64,000 bases of DNA from Pseudoalteromonas amylolytica (GTDB lineage: Bacteria > Pseudomonadota > Gammaproteobacteria > Enterobacterales > Alteromonadaceae). Made by a program: the position numbers and the translations under genes. This document shows positions 1-8,646 of this stretch, piece by piece. The stretch covers positions 197,481 through 261,480 of the forward strand of contig NZ_MKJU01000026.1 in the NCBI RefSeq assembly GCF_001854605.1. Direction: 5' to 3'. Within the stretch, counting starts at the first letter, position 1. Each line of letters begins with the position of its first letter. The notes under the pieces are model-generated. The model was not told the origin of the DNA. It worked only from the letters and a program-made list of their open reading frames with translations, and ran no database searches.

Positions 1-345
1 GCTTCTTCTGCTGCCGCCTTTTCCGCCTGTGCTTTGGCTTGGGCTTCTGCTGCGAGGCGTTGACGCTCAGCTTCTTCTGCTGCCGCCTTTTCCGCCTGTG
101 CTTTGGCTTCGGCTTCTGCTGCGAGGCGCTGACGCTCTGCTTCTTCTGCTGCCGCCTTTTCCGCCTGTGCTTTGGCTTCGGCTTCTGCTGCGAGCCGCTG
201 ACGCTCAGCTTCTTCTGCTGCCGCCTTTTCCGCCTGTGCTTTGGCTTGGGCTTCTGCTGCGAGTCGCTGACGCTCTGCTTCTTCTGCCGCTGCTTTTTCA
301 GCCTGTGCTTTGGCTTGGGCTTCTGCAGCTAGACGTTGACGCTCA
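1..345. repeat. Five tandem copies of a 69-bp repeat inside ftsY
   Basis: Units begin at 1, 70, 139, 208 and 277, each 69 bp, with the first bases of a sixth at 346. Copies differ at only a few positions (for example GGCTTGGG versus GGCTTCGG). The unit is a multiple of three, so it adds 23 codons per copy to the A domain of FtsY. The array probably continues beyond the left edge. Confidence 0.95.
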
Positions 346-461
346 GCTTCTTCTGCTTGTTGTTTAGCAAGCTGCTCCTGCTCTTCGGCTTGTTGCTGTG
401 ACTGTTCTGCTTCTTTTTTACCAAATCCAAACCAAGACAGAAATTTGTTCTTTTTTCCCAT
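1..461 (-). CDS. ftsY: Signal recognition particle receptor FtsY, N-terminal part (cut by window edge)
   Basis: FtsY is the membrane-associated GTPase receptor of the signal recognition particle. Only the first 153 codons lie in the window. The start ATG is at 459-461 and the protein opens MGKKNKFLSWFGFGKKEAE, a typical gammaproteobacterial FtsY start with a basic/aromatic amphipathic segment. It then enters a long charged region of Ala, Glu, Gln, Lys and Arg, built from a 23-residue unit (AEEAERQRLAAEAQAKAQAEK-like) repeated about five times. The NG GTPase domain is off the edge, so the identity rests on the N-terminus, the acidic A domain and divergence from rsmD, the same arrangement as in E. 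coli. Confidence 0.88.
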   Translation of the reverse strand, partial: MGKKNKFLSWFGFGKKEAEQSQQQAEEQEQLAKQQAEEAERQRLAAEAQAKAQAEKAAAEEAERQRLAAEAQAKAQAEKAAAEEAERQRLAAEAEAKAQAEKAAAEEAERQRLAAEAEAKAQAEKAAAEEAERQRLAAEAQAKAQAEKAAAEE

Positions 462-703
462 GCTCGCTAAATACCGTATTAATAAATCTGATAGACTAGT
501 GATGGTTCGCTAAATTGTCGTATGTAAGACATCTGAACCACAAATGAGTAACATTAAAGCTAAGTTCATATTCACACTCAGCATTAACGTCAAAATAAAT
601 TCAAAAATTAGCGCGCAGTGTATCATGTTCCGTAAAGATGAAAAATGTAGCTGCAGTGATTTATACGAGCAAAAATATTAAGATTTCGTGATAAGTAGTA
701 TCT

Positions 704-1303
704 ATGAGAAAAAAACCAGCTTCTAAAAATAGCCAAAGCGACGGTGTGATCCGCATTATAAGTGGTCAATTTCGAGGTCGAAAGTTACCCGTAAAAGATG
801 TTACAGGGCTACGTCCGACGACGGATAGAGTCAAAGAAACGCTGTTCAATTGGTTAATGCAAGATACAAGAGATGCTACTGTTTTAGACTGTTTTGCAGG
901 TTCGGGCGGCTTAGGCTTCGAATGCTTATCTCGTTTTGCCAAGCAAACGTGTTTTATAGAGCTTGATAGGCAAGCCGCACAACAGTTAAACAGCAACATA
1001 GCCACACTCAAGTTGAGCAACGCAAAAGTTATAAATGACAATACGATTGATGTACTGAGTCGTAAAAATGAACAAGCGCCTTTTGATCTGGTATTTGTCG
1101 ATCCTCCTTTTAGACAAGATCTAGCGCAGCCATGCTGTATGCTCCTAGAGCAAAATAACTGGCTCACAAACAACGCCCTTATCTATGTAGAAGTAGAAAA
1201 AGAACTCGATTTTACAGCCCCACAAGACTGGCAAATTCTCAAAGAAAAGCAGGCAGGACAAGTGTTGTGCCGGCTTTACCAACGAAATGAAAAAGTAAGT
1301 TAG
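704..1303 (+). CDS. rsmD: 16S rRNA (guanine(966)-N(2))-methyltransferase RsmD
   Basis: RsmD methylates N2 of G966 in 16S rRNA on the assembling 30S subunit, using S-adenosylmethionine. The 199-residue protein has the family's usual length. It has a Rossmann SAM-binding motif LDCFAGSGGLG (residues 61-71), an acidic FIELD segment after strand 2, and the catalytic DPPF at 133-136. The N-terminal IRIISGQFRGRKL and the following LRPTTDRVKETLFNWL are hallmarks of the family. It is divergent from ftsY across a 242-bp gap that must hold both promoters. No strong ribosome binding site precedes the ATG. Confidence 0.95.
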   Translation: MRKKPASKNSQSDGVIRIISGQFRGRKLPVKDVTGLRPTTDRVKETLFNWLMQDTRDATVLDCFAGSGGLGFECLSRFAKQTCFIELDRQAAQQLNSNIATLKLSNAKVINDNTIDVLSRKNEQAPFDLVFVDPPFRQDLAQPCCMLLEQNNWLTNNALIYVEVEKELDFTAPQDWQILKEKQAGQVLCRLYQRNEKVS

Positions 1304-1375
1304 TATTTAGCTCTAATTTACGCTTTACATGTGGTATTGCTTCGGATTACAATACCGCACCATTTTTGAACCACT

Positions 1376-1409
1376 TGATCAATATTTGATCAGCGTGAGC
1401 ATTGCTCAT
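1376..1409. promoter_or_regulatory. Two perfect inverted repeats upstream of rpsU
   Basis: TGATCAA-TAT-TTGATCA (1376-1392) and TGAGCA-T-TGCTCA (1397-1409) lie 23-56 bases before the rpsU start codon. They could be operator half-sites or small leader hairpins. No known factor was recognised. Confidence 0.4.
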
Positions 1410-1431
1410 TAATTAGGTAGGTGAATTTTTA

Positions 1432-1647
1432 ATGCCAGTAATTAAAGTAAGAGAAAACGAACCGTTTGACGTTGCACTTCGTCGTTTCAAGCGTTCATGT
1501 GAAAAAGCAGGTATCCTTTCTGAAGTTCGTCGTCGCGAGCACTATGAAAAGCCAACAGCTGAGCGCAAGCGTAAAAAAGCTGCTGCAGTTAAGCGTCACA
1601 TGAAAAAGCTTTCTCGCGAAAACGCACGTCGCGTTAAATTATACTAA
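1432..1647 (+). CDS. rpsU: 30S ribosomal protein S21
   Basis: This 71-residue highly basic protein ([27 protein letters not shown]...) matches bacterial S21 over its whole length. S21 is a small-subunit protein near the anti-Shine-Dalgarno end of 16S rRNA and takes part in initiation. It is the first gene of the macromolecular synthesis cluster rpsU-yqeY-dnaG-rpoD, which links translation, replication and transcription. The start is preceded by TAGGTAGGTG, a reasonable ribosome binding site. Confidence 0.99.
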   Translation: MPVIKVRENEPFDVALRRFKRSCEKAGILSEVRRREHYEKPTAERKRKKAAAVKRHMKKLSRENARRVKLY

Positions 1648-1667
1648 TCGGTCTCGGTCTTGTATAA

Positions 1668-2114
1668 ATGAGCCTTTTAACTAAGCTAAAAGACGCACAA
1701 AAAGATGCCATGCGTGCTAAAGACAAAATCAGTCTTGGTGCAATTCGCATGGTTCTTGCTGAAATAAAGCAGCGCGAAATTGACAATCAAACAACATTAG
1801 ATGACGCAGGAATCACTTCTGTACTAGTGAAGTTAGTTAAACAGCGCCGTGATTCTTTCACCCAGTATAAAGATGCTGGTCGTGATGATTTAGCTGAAAT
1901 TGAAGCAAATGAGATCAATGTACTTGAGACTTTCTTACCTCAGCCTTTGACTGAAGAAGAAATCATAGCATTGATTGATGCTGCAATTGCCGACACTGGC
2001 GCTGCAGGTATGCAAGACATGGGTAAAGTTATGGGCATAATCAAGTCCAAAGCTGAAGGTCGTGCCGATATGGGCAAAATCTCTGGCTTGATAAAACAAC
2101 GATTAAGCGCATAA
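1668..2114 (+). CDS. yqeY: GatB/YqeY domain-containing protein
   Basis: This 148-residue soluble protein has the YqeY fold, related to the tail domain of the amidotransferase subunit GatB that contacts tRNA. Recognisable features are the N-terminal LKDAQKDAMRAKDKISLGAIRMVLAEIKQREID and the C-terminal MGKVMGIIKSKAEGRADMGKISGLIKQRL. Its cellular role is not established. It lies 20 bp after rpsU on the same strand and before dnaG, a common position in gammaproteobacteria other than E. coli. Confidence 0.92.
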   Translation: MSLLTKLKDAQKDAMRAKDKISLGAIRMVLAEIKQREIDNQTTLDDAGITSVLVKLVKQRRDSFTQYKDAGRDDLAEIEANEINVLETFLPQPLTEEEIIALIDAAIADTGAAGMQDMGKVMGIIKSKAEGRADMGKISGLIKQRLSA

Positions 2115-2143
2115 TCCCGCATACAGATTGTATGATTAAAGTG

Positions 2144-2170
2144 AACCGAGCCCTAGCGCTCGGTTTCTTC
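2144..2170 (+). terminator. Hairpin between yqeY and dnaG
   Basis: AACCGAGC (2144-2151) and GCTCGGTT (2158-2165) form a perfect 8-bp stem with a 6-base loop, followed by TTCTTC. The position matches the internal terminator between rpsU and dnaG in E. coli, which lowers dnaG expression relative to S21. Confidence 0.7.
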
Positions 2171-2202
2171 GTCTAGGTATAAGGGAACATCGTTAGAAAA
2201 AT

Positions 2203-3960
2203 ATGGCTGGAAAGATCCCAAGAGAGTTTATTGATGACCTGCTCGATCGTACCGATATCGTCGATTTGATCGATGCCCGTGTTGGCTTAAAAAAAGCGGG
2301 AAAAGACTATCAGGCATGTTGTCCATTTCATAACGAAAAGTCTCCTTCTTTTACGGTCTCTCGTGATAAACAGTTTTATCACTGCTTCGGATGTGGTGCC
2401 AACGGCAACGCTATCTCCTTTATGATGGAATATGACAAACTCGAGTTTGTGGATGCCATCGAAGAACTCGCCAGTTTACTAAACCTAGACGTCCCTCGTG
2501 AACAAGGATCCGGCAAACCCGAACGTACCGTTGAACAAAAGCGCTCAGATTACGACCTAATGTTGCAAACAGCTCGCTTCTATCAACATCAACTGAAACA
2601 CCATAAAAACTCCAGTGCGGTTATCGACTACGTGAAAAGCCGAGGTTTATCCGGTGAGACAGTAAAACACTACATGATAGGGTATGCCCCAAGTGAGTGG
2701 GAATCTCTATGTAAACAAGTAGGACGCACAGCTGAACAGCGTCAACAATTGCTAGAACTAAAGCTTGCTTCTGAAAAAACCCCCAGTCGACAATTTGATT
2801 TTTTCCGCGATCGTCTTATGTTCCCTATTCGTGACAAACGCGGACGGGTTATTGCATTTGGCGGCCGAGTTATGGACAACGACCAAGGGCCAAAATATTT
2901 AAACTCTCCTGAAACCAGAATCTTCCACAAGGGTTTTGAGTTGTATGGCCTGTATGAAGCAAAACAAGCTAATGATAAATTAGATAGCGTTTTAATTGTT
3001 GAAGGCTACATGGATGTTGTCGCGTTGGCAGAACAAGGTATCAATTATGCCGTCGCGGCGCTTGGTACAGCCACAACCGCCGAACATATGCATACCCTGT
3101 TTAGAACAACCGATACGGTTATTTGCTGCTACGATGGTGATAGAGCTGGAAAAGATGCAGCATGGCGAGCGTTAGAAAACGCTCTATCCCACTTAAAAGA
3201 TGGCAAATCGCTGCGATTTGTATTTCTCCCTGATGGTGAAGATCCCGATTCGCTAGTTCAACAAGAAGGCAAAGACGCTTTTGAAACAAGGCTTGCTCAA
3301 GCTGATGACTTCTCCAAAGTACTATTTGATAAACTGGCCCAAAGCTGCGATCTGACCAATGATGCAGGTAAAGCCAAGCTGATGAGCGAAGCGCTGCCCA
3401 TGATAGGCAAAATACCCAGCGACTACTACCAGGAGAGTCTGCTGGAAAAACTTGCTCGATTAATAGGGCGCACAAGAGAGCAGCTGTCCGCTAAGCTTGC
3501 AACACCAAAGCAGCAACACAGCATTGAACGTAAGTTTAAAGTTACTCCTATGCGCCGAGCAATTGGGCTATTAATACAACATCCACAGTTGGCGACAAGT
3601 GTTGAGTATTTACCCGAATTAGCACAAATGAATATACCAGGCATCCAACTGCTCCTAGAGTTACAATTGGTTTGCTTGCAAAACTCGCATTACACTACGG
3701 CACAACTACTTGAATACTTTAGAGATAAGCCTCAGTACGATGCGCTAAAAAAGCTCGCTGTGTGGCGACATGATATAAATGAACAAGCTCTAAGCGAAGA
3801 ATTCAAAAATACTTTTCAATTTATTGAAGATCAGTGTTTAAATTTTAGGTTAGAGACCTTATTAATAAAAGACAAAACAGAAGGCCTAAACAGCGAAGAG
3901 CGGCTTGAATGCGCGCTGTTAACACAAGCGTTAAGCAGCAGAAGAACTAGTCAAAATTAA
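2203..3960 (+). CDS. dnaG: DNA primase DnaG
   Basis: DnaG makes the RNA primers for Okazaki fragments and binds DnaB helicase through its C-terminus. The 585-residue protein has a CHC2 zinc finger (C40, H43, C61, C64), the TOPRIM core with VLIVEGYMDVVAL near residue 265 and the metal-binding CCYDGDRAGKDA near 308, and a less conserved helicase-binding domain from about 440 onward. The start ATG follows AAGGGAAC. It lies between yqeY and rpoD as in the classic macromolecular synthesis operon, with a hairpin upstream that probably limits read-through. Confidence 0.98.
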   Translation: MAGKIPREFIDDLLDRTDIVDLIDARVGLKKAGKDYQACCPFHNEKSPSFTVSRDKQFYHCFGCGANGNAISFMMEYDKLEFVDAIEELASLLNLDVPREQGSGKPERTVEQKRSDYDLMLQTARFYQHQLKHHKNSSAVIDYVKSRGLSGETVKHYMIGYAPSEWESLCKQVGRTAEQRQQLLELKLASEKTPSRQFDFFRDRLMFPIRDKRGRVIAFGGRVMDNDQGPKYLNSPETRIFHKGFELYGLYEAKQANDKLDSVLIVEGYMDVVALAEQGINYAVAALGTATTAEHMHTLFRTTDTVICCYDGDRAGKDAAWRALENALSHLKDGKSLRFVFLPDGEDPDSLVQQEGKDAFETRLAQADDFSKVLFDKLAQSCDLTNDAGKAKLMSEALPMIGKIPSDYYQESLLEKLARLIGRTREQLSAKLATPKQQHSIERKFKVTPMRRAIGLLIQHPQLATSVEYLPELAQMNIPGIQLLLELQLVCLQNSHYTTAQLLEYFRDKPQYDALKKLAVWRHDINEQALSEEFKNTFQFIEDQCLNFRLETLLIKDKTEGLNSEERLECALLTQALSSRRTSQN

Positions 3961-3970
3961 ATTTTGCTGT

Positions 3971-3976
3971 TATAAT
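3971..3976 (+). promoter_or_regulatory. Possible rpoD promoter -10 element
   Basis: A perfect TATAAT lies 89 bp before the rpoD start, just after the dnaG stop. No convincing TTGACA is found at the right distance, so this is only a candidate for rpoD-specific transcription. Confidence 0.3.
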
Positions 3977-4064
3977 GTTCTATTCACTGCGTCATGCAAA
4001 TTGTTCGGTGTTTTTTCGCTGGCGCCTGTTGTATCAACTTATCAGAGTGGAAGCATAAATCTCT

Positions 4065-5906
4065 ATGGATCAATCTCCTCAGTCACAACTCAAACTTCTG
4101 ATTCAGAAAGGTAAAGAGCAAGGGTACTTAACTTTTGCAGAAGTTAACGATCACCTTCCACAAGACATAATAGACTCAGATCAGGTCGAAGATATTATTA
4201 GTATGATCAATGACATGGGTATTCAGGTAGCAGAAAATGCGCCAGATGCTGATGAATTGATGATGCAAGAAACTACCACCGATGAAGATGCTGCTGAAGC
4301 AGCCGCAGCTGCATTAGCCACAGTTGAAAAAGAAATCGGTCGTACTACTGATCCTGTACGTATGTATATGCGTGAAATGGGTACTGTTGAGCTATTGACC
4401 CGTGAGGGCGAAATTCAAATCGCCAAGCGAATTGAAGAAGGTATCAATCAGGTTCAAATCTCTGTGGCAGAGTATCCTGAAGCTATTACCTACCTTTTGG
4501 AGCAGTGGGATAAGTTCGAAGCCGAAGAGATGCGCTTAAGCGACATCGTATCTGGCTTTTTCGACCCTAACGCTGAAGAAACACAGATCTCAGCAACACA
4601 TATCGGTTCTGAACTAAGCGATGAAGACTTAGCAGACGAAGATGATGAGGATGACGAAGACAGCGACGATGATGAAGATGCGGATACGGGCCCAGACCCT
4701 GAAGAAGCACGTGTTCATTTCGAGCAACTTCGCACTCTTTATAACAAAGCCCGAGAAGTGTTTGAAAGCAAAGGCCGTTCACACCCAGATTCACAAGCTG
4801 CCATCTTTGAAATTGGTGAGTTGTTTCGTACTTTCAAACTAGTACCGAAACAATTTGACCGCATGGTTAACAACATGCGTGAAATGATGGACAGAGTTCG
4901 CGTTCAAGAACGTATCGTCATGAAGCAAGCGGTGCAAATTGCAAAAGTACCAAAGAAAACTTTTGTTAAGCATTTTGCCAACAACGAAACGGATATGGCT
5001 TGGGTAGATGCTGAAATCGCTGCTGGTGAAAAGTATTCGAAAAAATTGGCTGAAGTTAAGCCTGAGATTGAACGCTGTATCAACAAATTAAAAGTGATTG
5101 AAGAAAGCACTGGCCTAACTGTCGAGCGTATCAAAGACATCAACCGTCGTATGAGTATCGGTGAAGCGAAAGCCCGTCGTGCTAAAAAAGAAATGGTTGA
5201 AGCCAACCTACGTCTTGTAATTTCAATCGCTAAGAAATATACCAACCGAGGTTTGCAATTCTTGGATCTTATTCAAGAAGGTAACATTGGTTTGATGAAA
5301 GCGGTAGATAAGTTTGAATACCGTCGTGGTTATAAATTCTCAACTTATGCAACTTGGTGGATTCGTCAGGCTATTACTCGCTCAATTGCCGATCAGGCGC
5401 GTACTATCCGTATTCCTGTGCACATGATTGAGACAATCAATAAGCTGAATCGTATCTCACGTCAAATGCTTCAGGAAATGGGCCGTGAGCCTAACCCAGA
5501 AGAGCTGGCTGAGCGCATGATGATGCCAGAAGATAAGATCCGTAAAGTACTGAAAATTGCCAAAGAGCCAATTTCTATGGAGACACCAATTGGTGACGAC
5601 GAAGATTCGCACTTAGGTGACTTTATCGAAGATACAACCATTGAGTCACCTATTGACTCAGCAACAATGGAGAGTCTTCGTGGAGCAACCAATGAAGTGT
5701 TAGCTGGCCTTACGGCACGTGAAGCTAAAGTTTTACGTATGCGTTTTGGTATCGATATGAATACTGATCATACCCTAGAAGAGGTTGGTAAACAGTTTGA
5801 TGTAACACGTGAGCGTATTCGTCAAATCGAAGCCAAAGCACTGCGTAAGCTGCGCCACCCTTCACGTTCAGATCTACTGAAAAGCTTCTTGGATGTAAAA
5901 GGTTAA
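4065..5906 (+). CDS. rpoD: RNA polymerase primary sigma factor RpoD (sigma-70)
   Basis: This is the housekeeping sigma factor. The 613-residue protein has region 1.1 at the N-terminus, an acidic stretch of almost only D and E at about 185-207 inside the non-conserved insertion, region 2 from about 368 ([14 protein letters not shown], then [15 protein letters not shown]), region 3, and the region 4.2 helix-turn-helix from about 570 ([19 protein letters not shown]). The C-terminus ([14 protein letters not shown]) is close to that of E. coli. It is the last gene of the rpsU-dnaG-rpoD cluster and is followed by a strong terminator. Confidence 0.99.
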   Translation: MDQSPQSQLKLLIQKGKEQGYLTFAEVNDHLPQDIIDSDQVEDIISMINDMGIQVAENAPDADELMMQETTTDEDAAEAAAAALATVEKEIGRTTDPVRMYMREMGTVELLTREGEIQIAKRIEEGINQVQISVAEYPEAITYLLEQWDKFEAEEMRLSDIVSGFFDPNAEETQISATHIGSELSDEDLADEDDEDDEDSDDDEDADTGPDPEEARVHFEQLRTLYNKAREVFESKGRSHPDSQAAIFEIGELFRTFKLVPKQFDRMVNNMREMMDRVRVQERIVMKQAVQIAKVPKKTFVKHFANNETDMAWVDAEIAAGEKYSKKLAEVKPEIERCINKLKVIEESTGLTVERIKDINRRMSIGEAKARRAKKEMVEANLRLVISIAKKYTNRGLQFLDLIQEGNIGLMKAVDKFEYRRGYKFSTYATWWIRQAITRSIADQARTIRIPVHMIETINKLNRISRQMLQEMGREPNPEELAERMMMPEDKIRKVLKIAKEPISMETPIGDDEDSHLGDFIEDTTIESPIDSATMESLRGATNEVLAGLTAREAKVLRMRFGIDMNTDHTLEEVGKQFDVTRERIRQIEAKALRKLRHPSRSDLLKSFLDVKG

Positions 5907-5933
5907 GCTGTTTTTACGCCACCAGAATCAATG

Positions 5934-5957
5934 AAAGGCCGCAACAGCGGCCTTTTT
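5934..5957 (+). terminator. Intrinsic terminator after rpoD
   Basis: AAAGGCCGC (5934-5942), loop AACA, GCGGCCTTT (5947-5955) and a short T tract: a perfect 9-bp stem 28 bp after the rpoD stop. Confidence 0.9.
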
Positions 5958-5984
5958 AATAACTAGCATAATTTAGGAAAGCTC

Positions 5985-6860
5985 ATGGCTTGGATCCAAA
6001 TCCGCATTCACGCTAATAAAGAAACCGCCGATCAATTAAGCGACCTATTGCTTGATGTTGGCTGTCCGTCTGTCACCTTCATGGATGGTAGCAATAACCC
6101 TGTTTATGAGCCTAAGCCCGGTGAAGTCATTCTTTGGCCAGACACCATTGTTATCGGCTTATTTGATGCGGCCCATGATATGGATGAAGTTGTCAACTAC
6201 CTTAAAGAAAACAGTTCACAACCAGTTACATACAAGATTGAGCAGCTCGAAGACAAAGATTGGGAACGTGAGTGGATGGATAACTTCCACCCCATCAAGT
6301 TTGGTGAACGCTTATGGATTTGTCCTAGCTGGCGTGATATTCCCGAGCCTGATGCCGTAAACGTGCTACTGGACCCAGGTTTGGCATTTGGCACCGGTAC
6401 TCATGCTACAACCGCACTGTGTTTAAAATGGCTTGAGAGTCAGGACCTCACAGGTAAGACTGTCGTTGACTTTGGTTGCGGCTCAGGCATTTTGGGTATA
6501 GCCGCTATCAAACTGGGTGCACAACGTGTAATTGGTATTGATATCGATCCGCAAGCATTAGCCGCTAGCCTTGATAATGCCAAACGAAATGGGGTTGCTG
6601 ATCAGCTTGAAGTGTACTTACCTGAAAATCAGCCGGAATTTAGCGCCGACATCGTCGTTGCCAACATCCTTGCTCAACCTTTGCGGGAGTTACACGAAAT
6701 TATTCTTGCCTTCTTAAAACCACATGGAAAAATTGCCATGTCTGGTATTTTAGAAGAACAGGCACAGTCTGTAGCAAATGTATATGAAAAATATGTCGAT
6801 CTTGAGGCTATAGCTCAGGAAGGTGAATGGACTCGTGTCAGTGGCAGTAAACGTAATTAA
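5985..6860 (+). CDS. prmA: Ribosomal protein L11 methyltransferase PrmA
   Basis: PrmA trimethylates several amino groups of ribosomal protein L11 using SAM. The 291-residue protein has the family's N-terminal substrate-recognition domain ([22 protein letters not shown]) and a C-terminal Rossmann domain with [15 protein letters not shown] near residue 158, the acidic [10 protein letters not shown], and the [10 protein letters not shown] catalytic loop. In E. coli prmA precedes dusB-fis, the same order as here. The start follows TTTAGGAAAGCTC. Confidence 0.97.
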   Translation: MAWIQIRIHANKETADQLSDLLLDVGCPSVTFMDGSNNPVYEPKPGEVILWPDTIVIGLFDAAHDMDEVVNYLKENSSQPVTYKIEQLEDKDWEREWMDNFHPIKFGERLWICPSWRDIPEPDAVNVLLDPGLAFGTGTHATTALCLKWLESQDLTGKTVVDFGCGSGILGIAAIKLGAQRVIGIDIDPQALAASLDNAKRNGVADQLEVYLPENQPEFSADIVVANILAQPLRELHEIILAFLKPHGKIAMSGILEEQAQSVANVYEKYVDLEAIAQEGEWTRVSGSKRN

Positions 6861-6900
6861 CCCAGAAAAAGCATTTATGGGTTAGTAACTTGTAACAGCT

Positions 6901-6930
6901 AAAGCCTGTATTTAACAGGCTTTACTGTTT
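6901..6930 (+). terminator. Terminator after prmA
   Basis: AAAGCCTGT (6901-6909) and ACAGGCTTT (6915-6923) form a perfect 9-bp stem with a 5-base loop; a T run follows after ACTG. Confidence 0.75.
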
Positions 6931-7075
6931 TTTCACAGCAAAGATAGCTCATATTATCAACATGCCTTCATTTGAACTGATTAAATTTCAGCCAAATAAA
7001 TCAGTGACTCAAACTGTTATAAAAAGTCAACCCAATAAGTTCAAAAAAAAAGCAATAATGTTCAATTTATAGCCT

Positions 7076-7112
7076 TTGATTTTTGCAAAAAAAACCGTAA
7101 ACTTAGCGCCCC
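7076..7112 (+). promoter_or_regulatory. Candidate dusB-fis promoter with GC-rich discriminator
   Basis: TTGATT (7076-7081), a 16-bp spacer, TAAACT (7098-7103), then TAGCGCCCC. A GC-rich stretch between the -10 box and the start site is typical of stringently controlled promoters, including that of E. coli dusB-fis. Transcription would begin near 7110, leaving a very short leader. The upstream region is rich in A tracts. Confidence 0.5.
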
Positions 7113-7127
7113 TTGAAAAGAGGCAGA

Positions 7128-8108
7128 TTGAACAACGTGCGTATTGGTCCATACCAACTAGATAACAACATTATTGTGGCCCCTATGGCTGGGATCACTG
7201 ATAGACCTTTTCGACAGTTATGCCGTCGATTAGGAGCAGGTTTAGCTGTATCAGAAATGATGTCGTCAAATCCAAAGGTATGGAAAACAGATAAGTCTAT
7301 GAACCGCATGGATCATAATGGCGAGTCTGGTATTCGCTCGGTGCAAATAGCGGGTGCTGATCCAGAATTGATGGCACAGGCTGCACAGTTCAATGTAGCA
7401 AATGGGGCGCAGATCATAGATATCAATATGGGCTGCCCTGCAAAGAAAGTGAATAAGAAACTGGCAGGTTCTGCACTGTTGCAGTATCCCGATTTAGTAG
7501 AGCAGATAGTTCAAGCAGTAGTGGAAGCTGTAGAGGTACCTGTAACGCTAAAAATCCGTACAGGTTGGGATACACAAAACCGTAACGGCGTAGAAATTGC
7601 TAAAATTGCTGAACGTAATGGCATTGCATCGCTTGCCGTACATGGCCGAACTAAGGCGTGTATGTACAAGGGTGAAGCAGAGTACGCCACGATAAGGGAT
7701 ATTAAACGTACAGTAAGTATACCTGTGGTCGCTAATGGAGATATTACTTCTCCGCAAAAAGCAAAGCAGGTACTGGATTATACGGGCGCAGATGCCATCA
7801 TGATTGGTCGAGCCGCCCAAGGTCGCCCTTGGATATTTAGGGAGATAGACCACTTTTTGCGCACTGGAGAACAGCTACCAGCCCCAGAGATTTCTGAGGT
7901 ACGTAGTATTTTGATGGAGCATTTAGTAAATCTTCATCAGTTTTACGGTGAGCCAATGGGAGCGCGCATCGCACGCAAGCATGTATCATGGTATTTGCAA
8001 GCTCACGACCAAGCAGGTCAGTTTAGGCGAGTATTTAATGCCCTTGAGACGCCAAATGAGCAAATTGAGGCATTGGAACAATACTTTGAAACACTAGCAG
8101 CTAACTAA
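7128..8108 (+). CDS. dusB: tRNA-dihydrouridine synthase B
   Basis: DusB is an FMN enzyme that reduces uridine to dihydrouridine in the tRNA D-loop. The sequence carries [12 protein letters not shown] at the start of the TIM barrel, the catalytic cysteine in [13 protein letters not shown] (near residue 103) and the FMN-binding [23 protein letters not shown]. The start is uncertain. TTG at 7113 lies almost on the predicted transcription start. TTG at 7128 has AGAGG just upstream. GTG at 7137 gives MRIGPYQL, matching the E. coli N-terminus. I chose 7128. It is co-directional with fis, 19 bp apart. Confidence 0.95.
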   Translation: MNNVRIGPYQLDNNIIVAPMAGITDRPFRQLCRRLGAGLAVSEMMSSNPKVWKTDKSMNRMDHNGESGIRSVQIAGADPELMAQAAQFNVANGAQIIDINMGCPAKKVNKKLAGSALLQYPDLVEQIVQAVVEAVEVPVTLKIRTGWDTQNRNGVEIAKIAERNGIASLAVHGRTKACMYKGEAEYATIRDIKRTVSIPVVANGDITSPQKAKQVLDYTGADAIMIGRAAQGRPWIFREIDHFLRTGEQLPAPEISEVRSILMEHLVNLHQFYGEPMGARIARKHVSWYLQAHDQAGQFRRVFNALETPNEQIEALEQYFETLAAN

Positions 8109-8127
8109 GAAAGAAAGAGACATAACG

Positions 8128-8418
8128 ATGTTCGAACAAAATGTGACTTCTCCATTTATCACTAACGCTCATGTTCAGTCACAAGAGAAACCGCAACCTT
8201 TACGCGATGCAGTAAAAAAAGCTGTTCATCACTATTTAAAGCAGCTTAACGGTCAAGATGTGCAAGACGTTTACGATCTTGTTCTTTCAGAGCTAGAAGC
8301 GCCATTACTAGAAGAAGTGATGACGTACACGCGTGGTAACCAAACTCGCGCGGCAATCTTGTTAGGTATCAACCGTGGTACTTTACGCAAGAAGCTGAAA
8401 AAATACGGCATGAACTAA
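8128..8418 (+). CDS. fis: DNA-binding protein Fis
   Basis: Fis is the growth-phase nucleoid protein that bends DNA and activates rRNA promoters. The 96-residue product has the flexible N-terminal part and the C-terminal helix-turn-helix [29 protein letters not shown], very close to E. coli Fis. It is the distal gene of the dusB-fis operon and is followed by a strong terminator. Confidence 0.99.
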   Translation: MFEQNVTSPFITNAHVQSQEKPQPLRDAVKKAVHHYLKQLNGQDVQDVYDLVLSELEAPLLEEVMTYTRGNQTRAAILLGINRGTLRKKLKKYGMN

Positions 8419-8443
8419 GCCTTGCTTGGTTTTGACCACTAAT

Positions 8444-8468
8444 AAAAAGCACCTTAGGGTGCTTTTTT
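8444..8468 (+). terminator. Intrinsic terminator after fis
   Basis: AAAAAGCACC (8444-8453), loop TTAG, GGTGCTTTTTT: a perfect stem with a T tract, 26 bp after the fis stop. Confidence 0.9.
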
Positions 8469-8646
8469 AACATCTTCGTACCTCGCTTCTCACCACAGCT
8501 TTCAAGCTAACACCTTGCCCAAATTATAAATTCACAAAATCTCAATCATCAGCCAAGGTTTATGATCGTTTTCTTACGTAAATTAGGCTAAAATAGCGCC
8601 CTTCTAAGCTAGCCCTTAACTTATCATTGAGGAAACCTAAACCATC

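Noticed and set aside
29-367. Leu-rich and Cys/Phe-rich open frames on the + strand
   Set aside because: They are antisense to the ftsY repeat; their periodic sequence only mirrors the 69-bp unit and there is no ribosome binding site.
1304-1431. LexA (SOS) box upstream of rpsU, as in E. coli
   Set aside because: No CTGT-N8-ACAG match was seen.
4567-4842. Open frames on both strands across the acidic region of rpoD
   Set aside because: They arise from the GAT/GAA-rich codons for the Asp/Glu stretch and have no support as genes.
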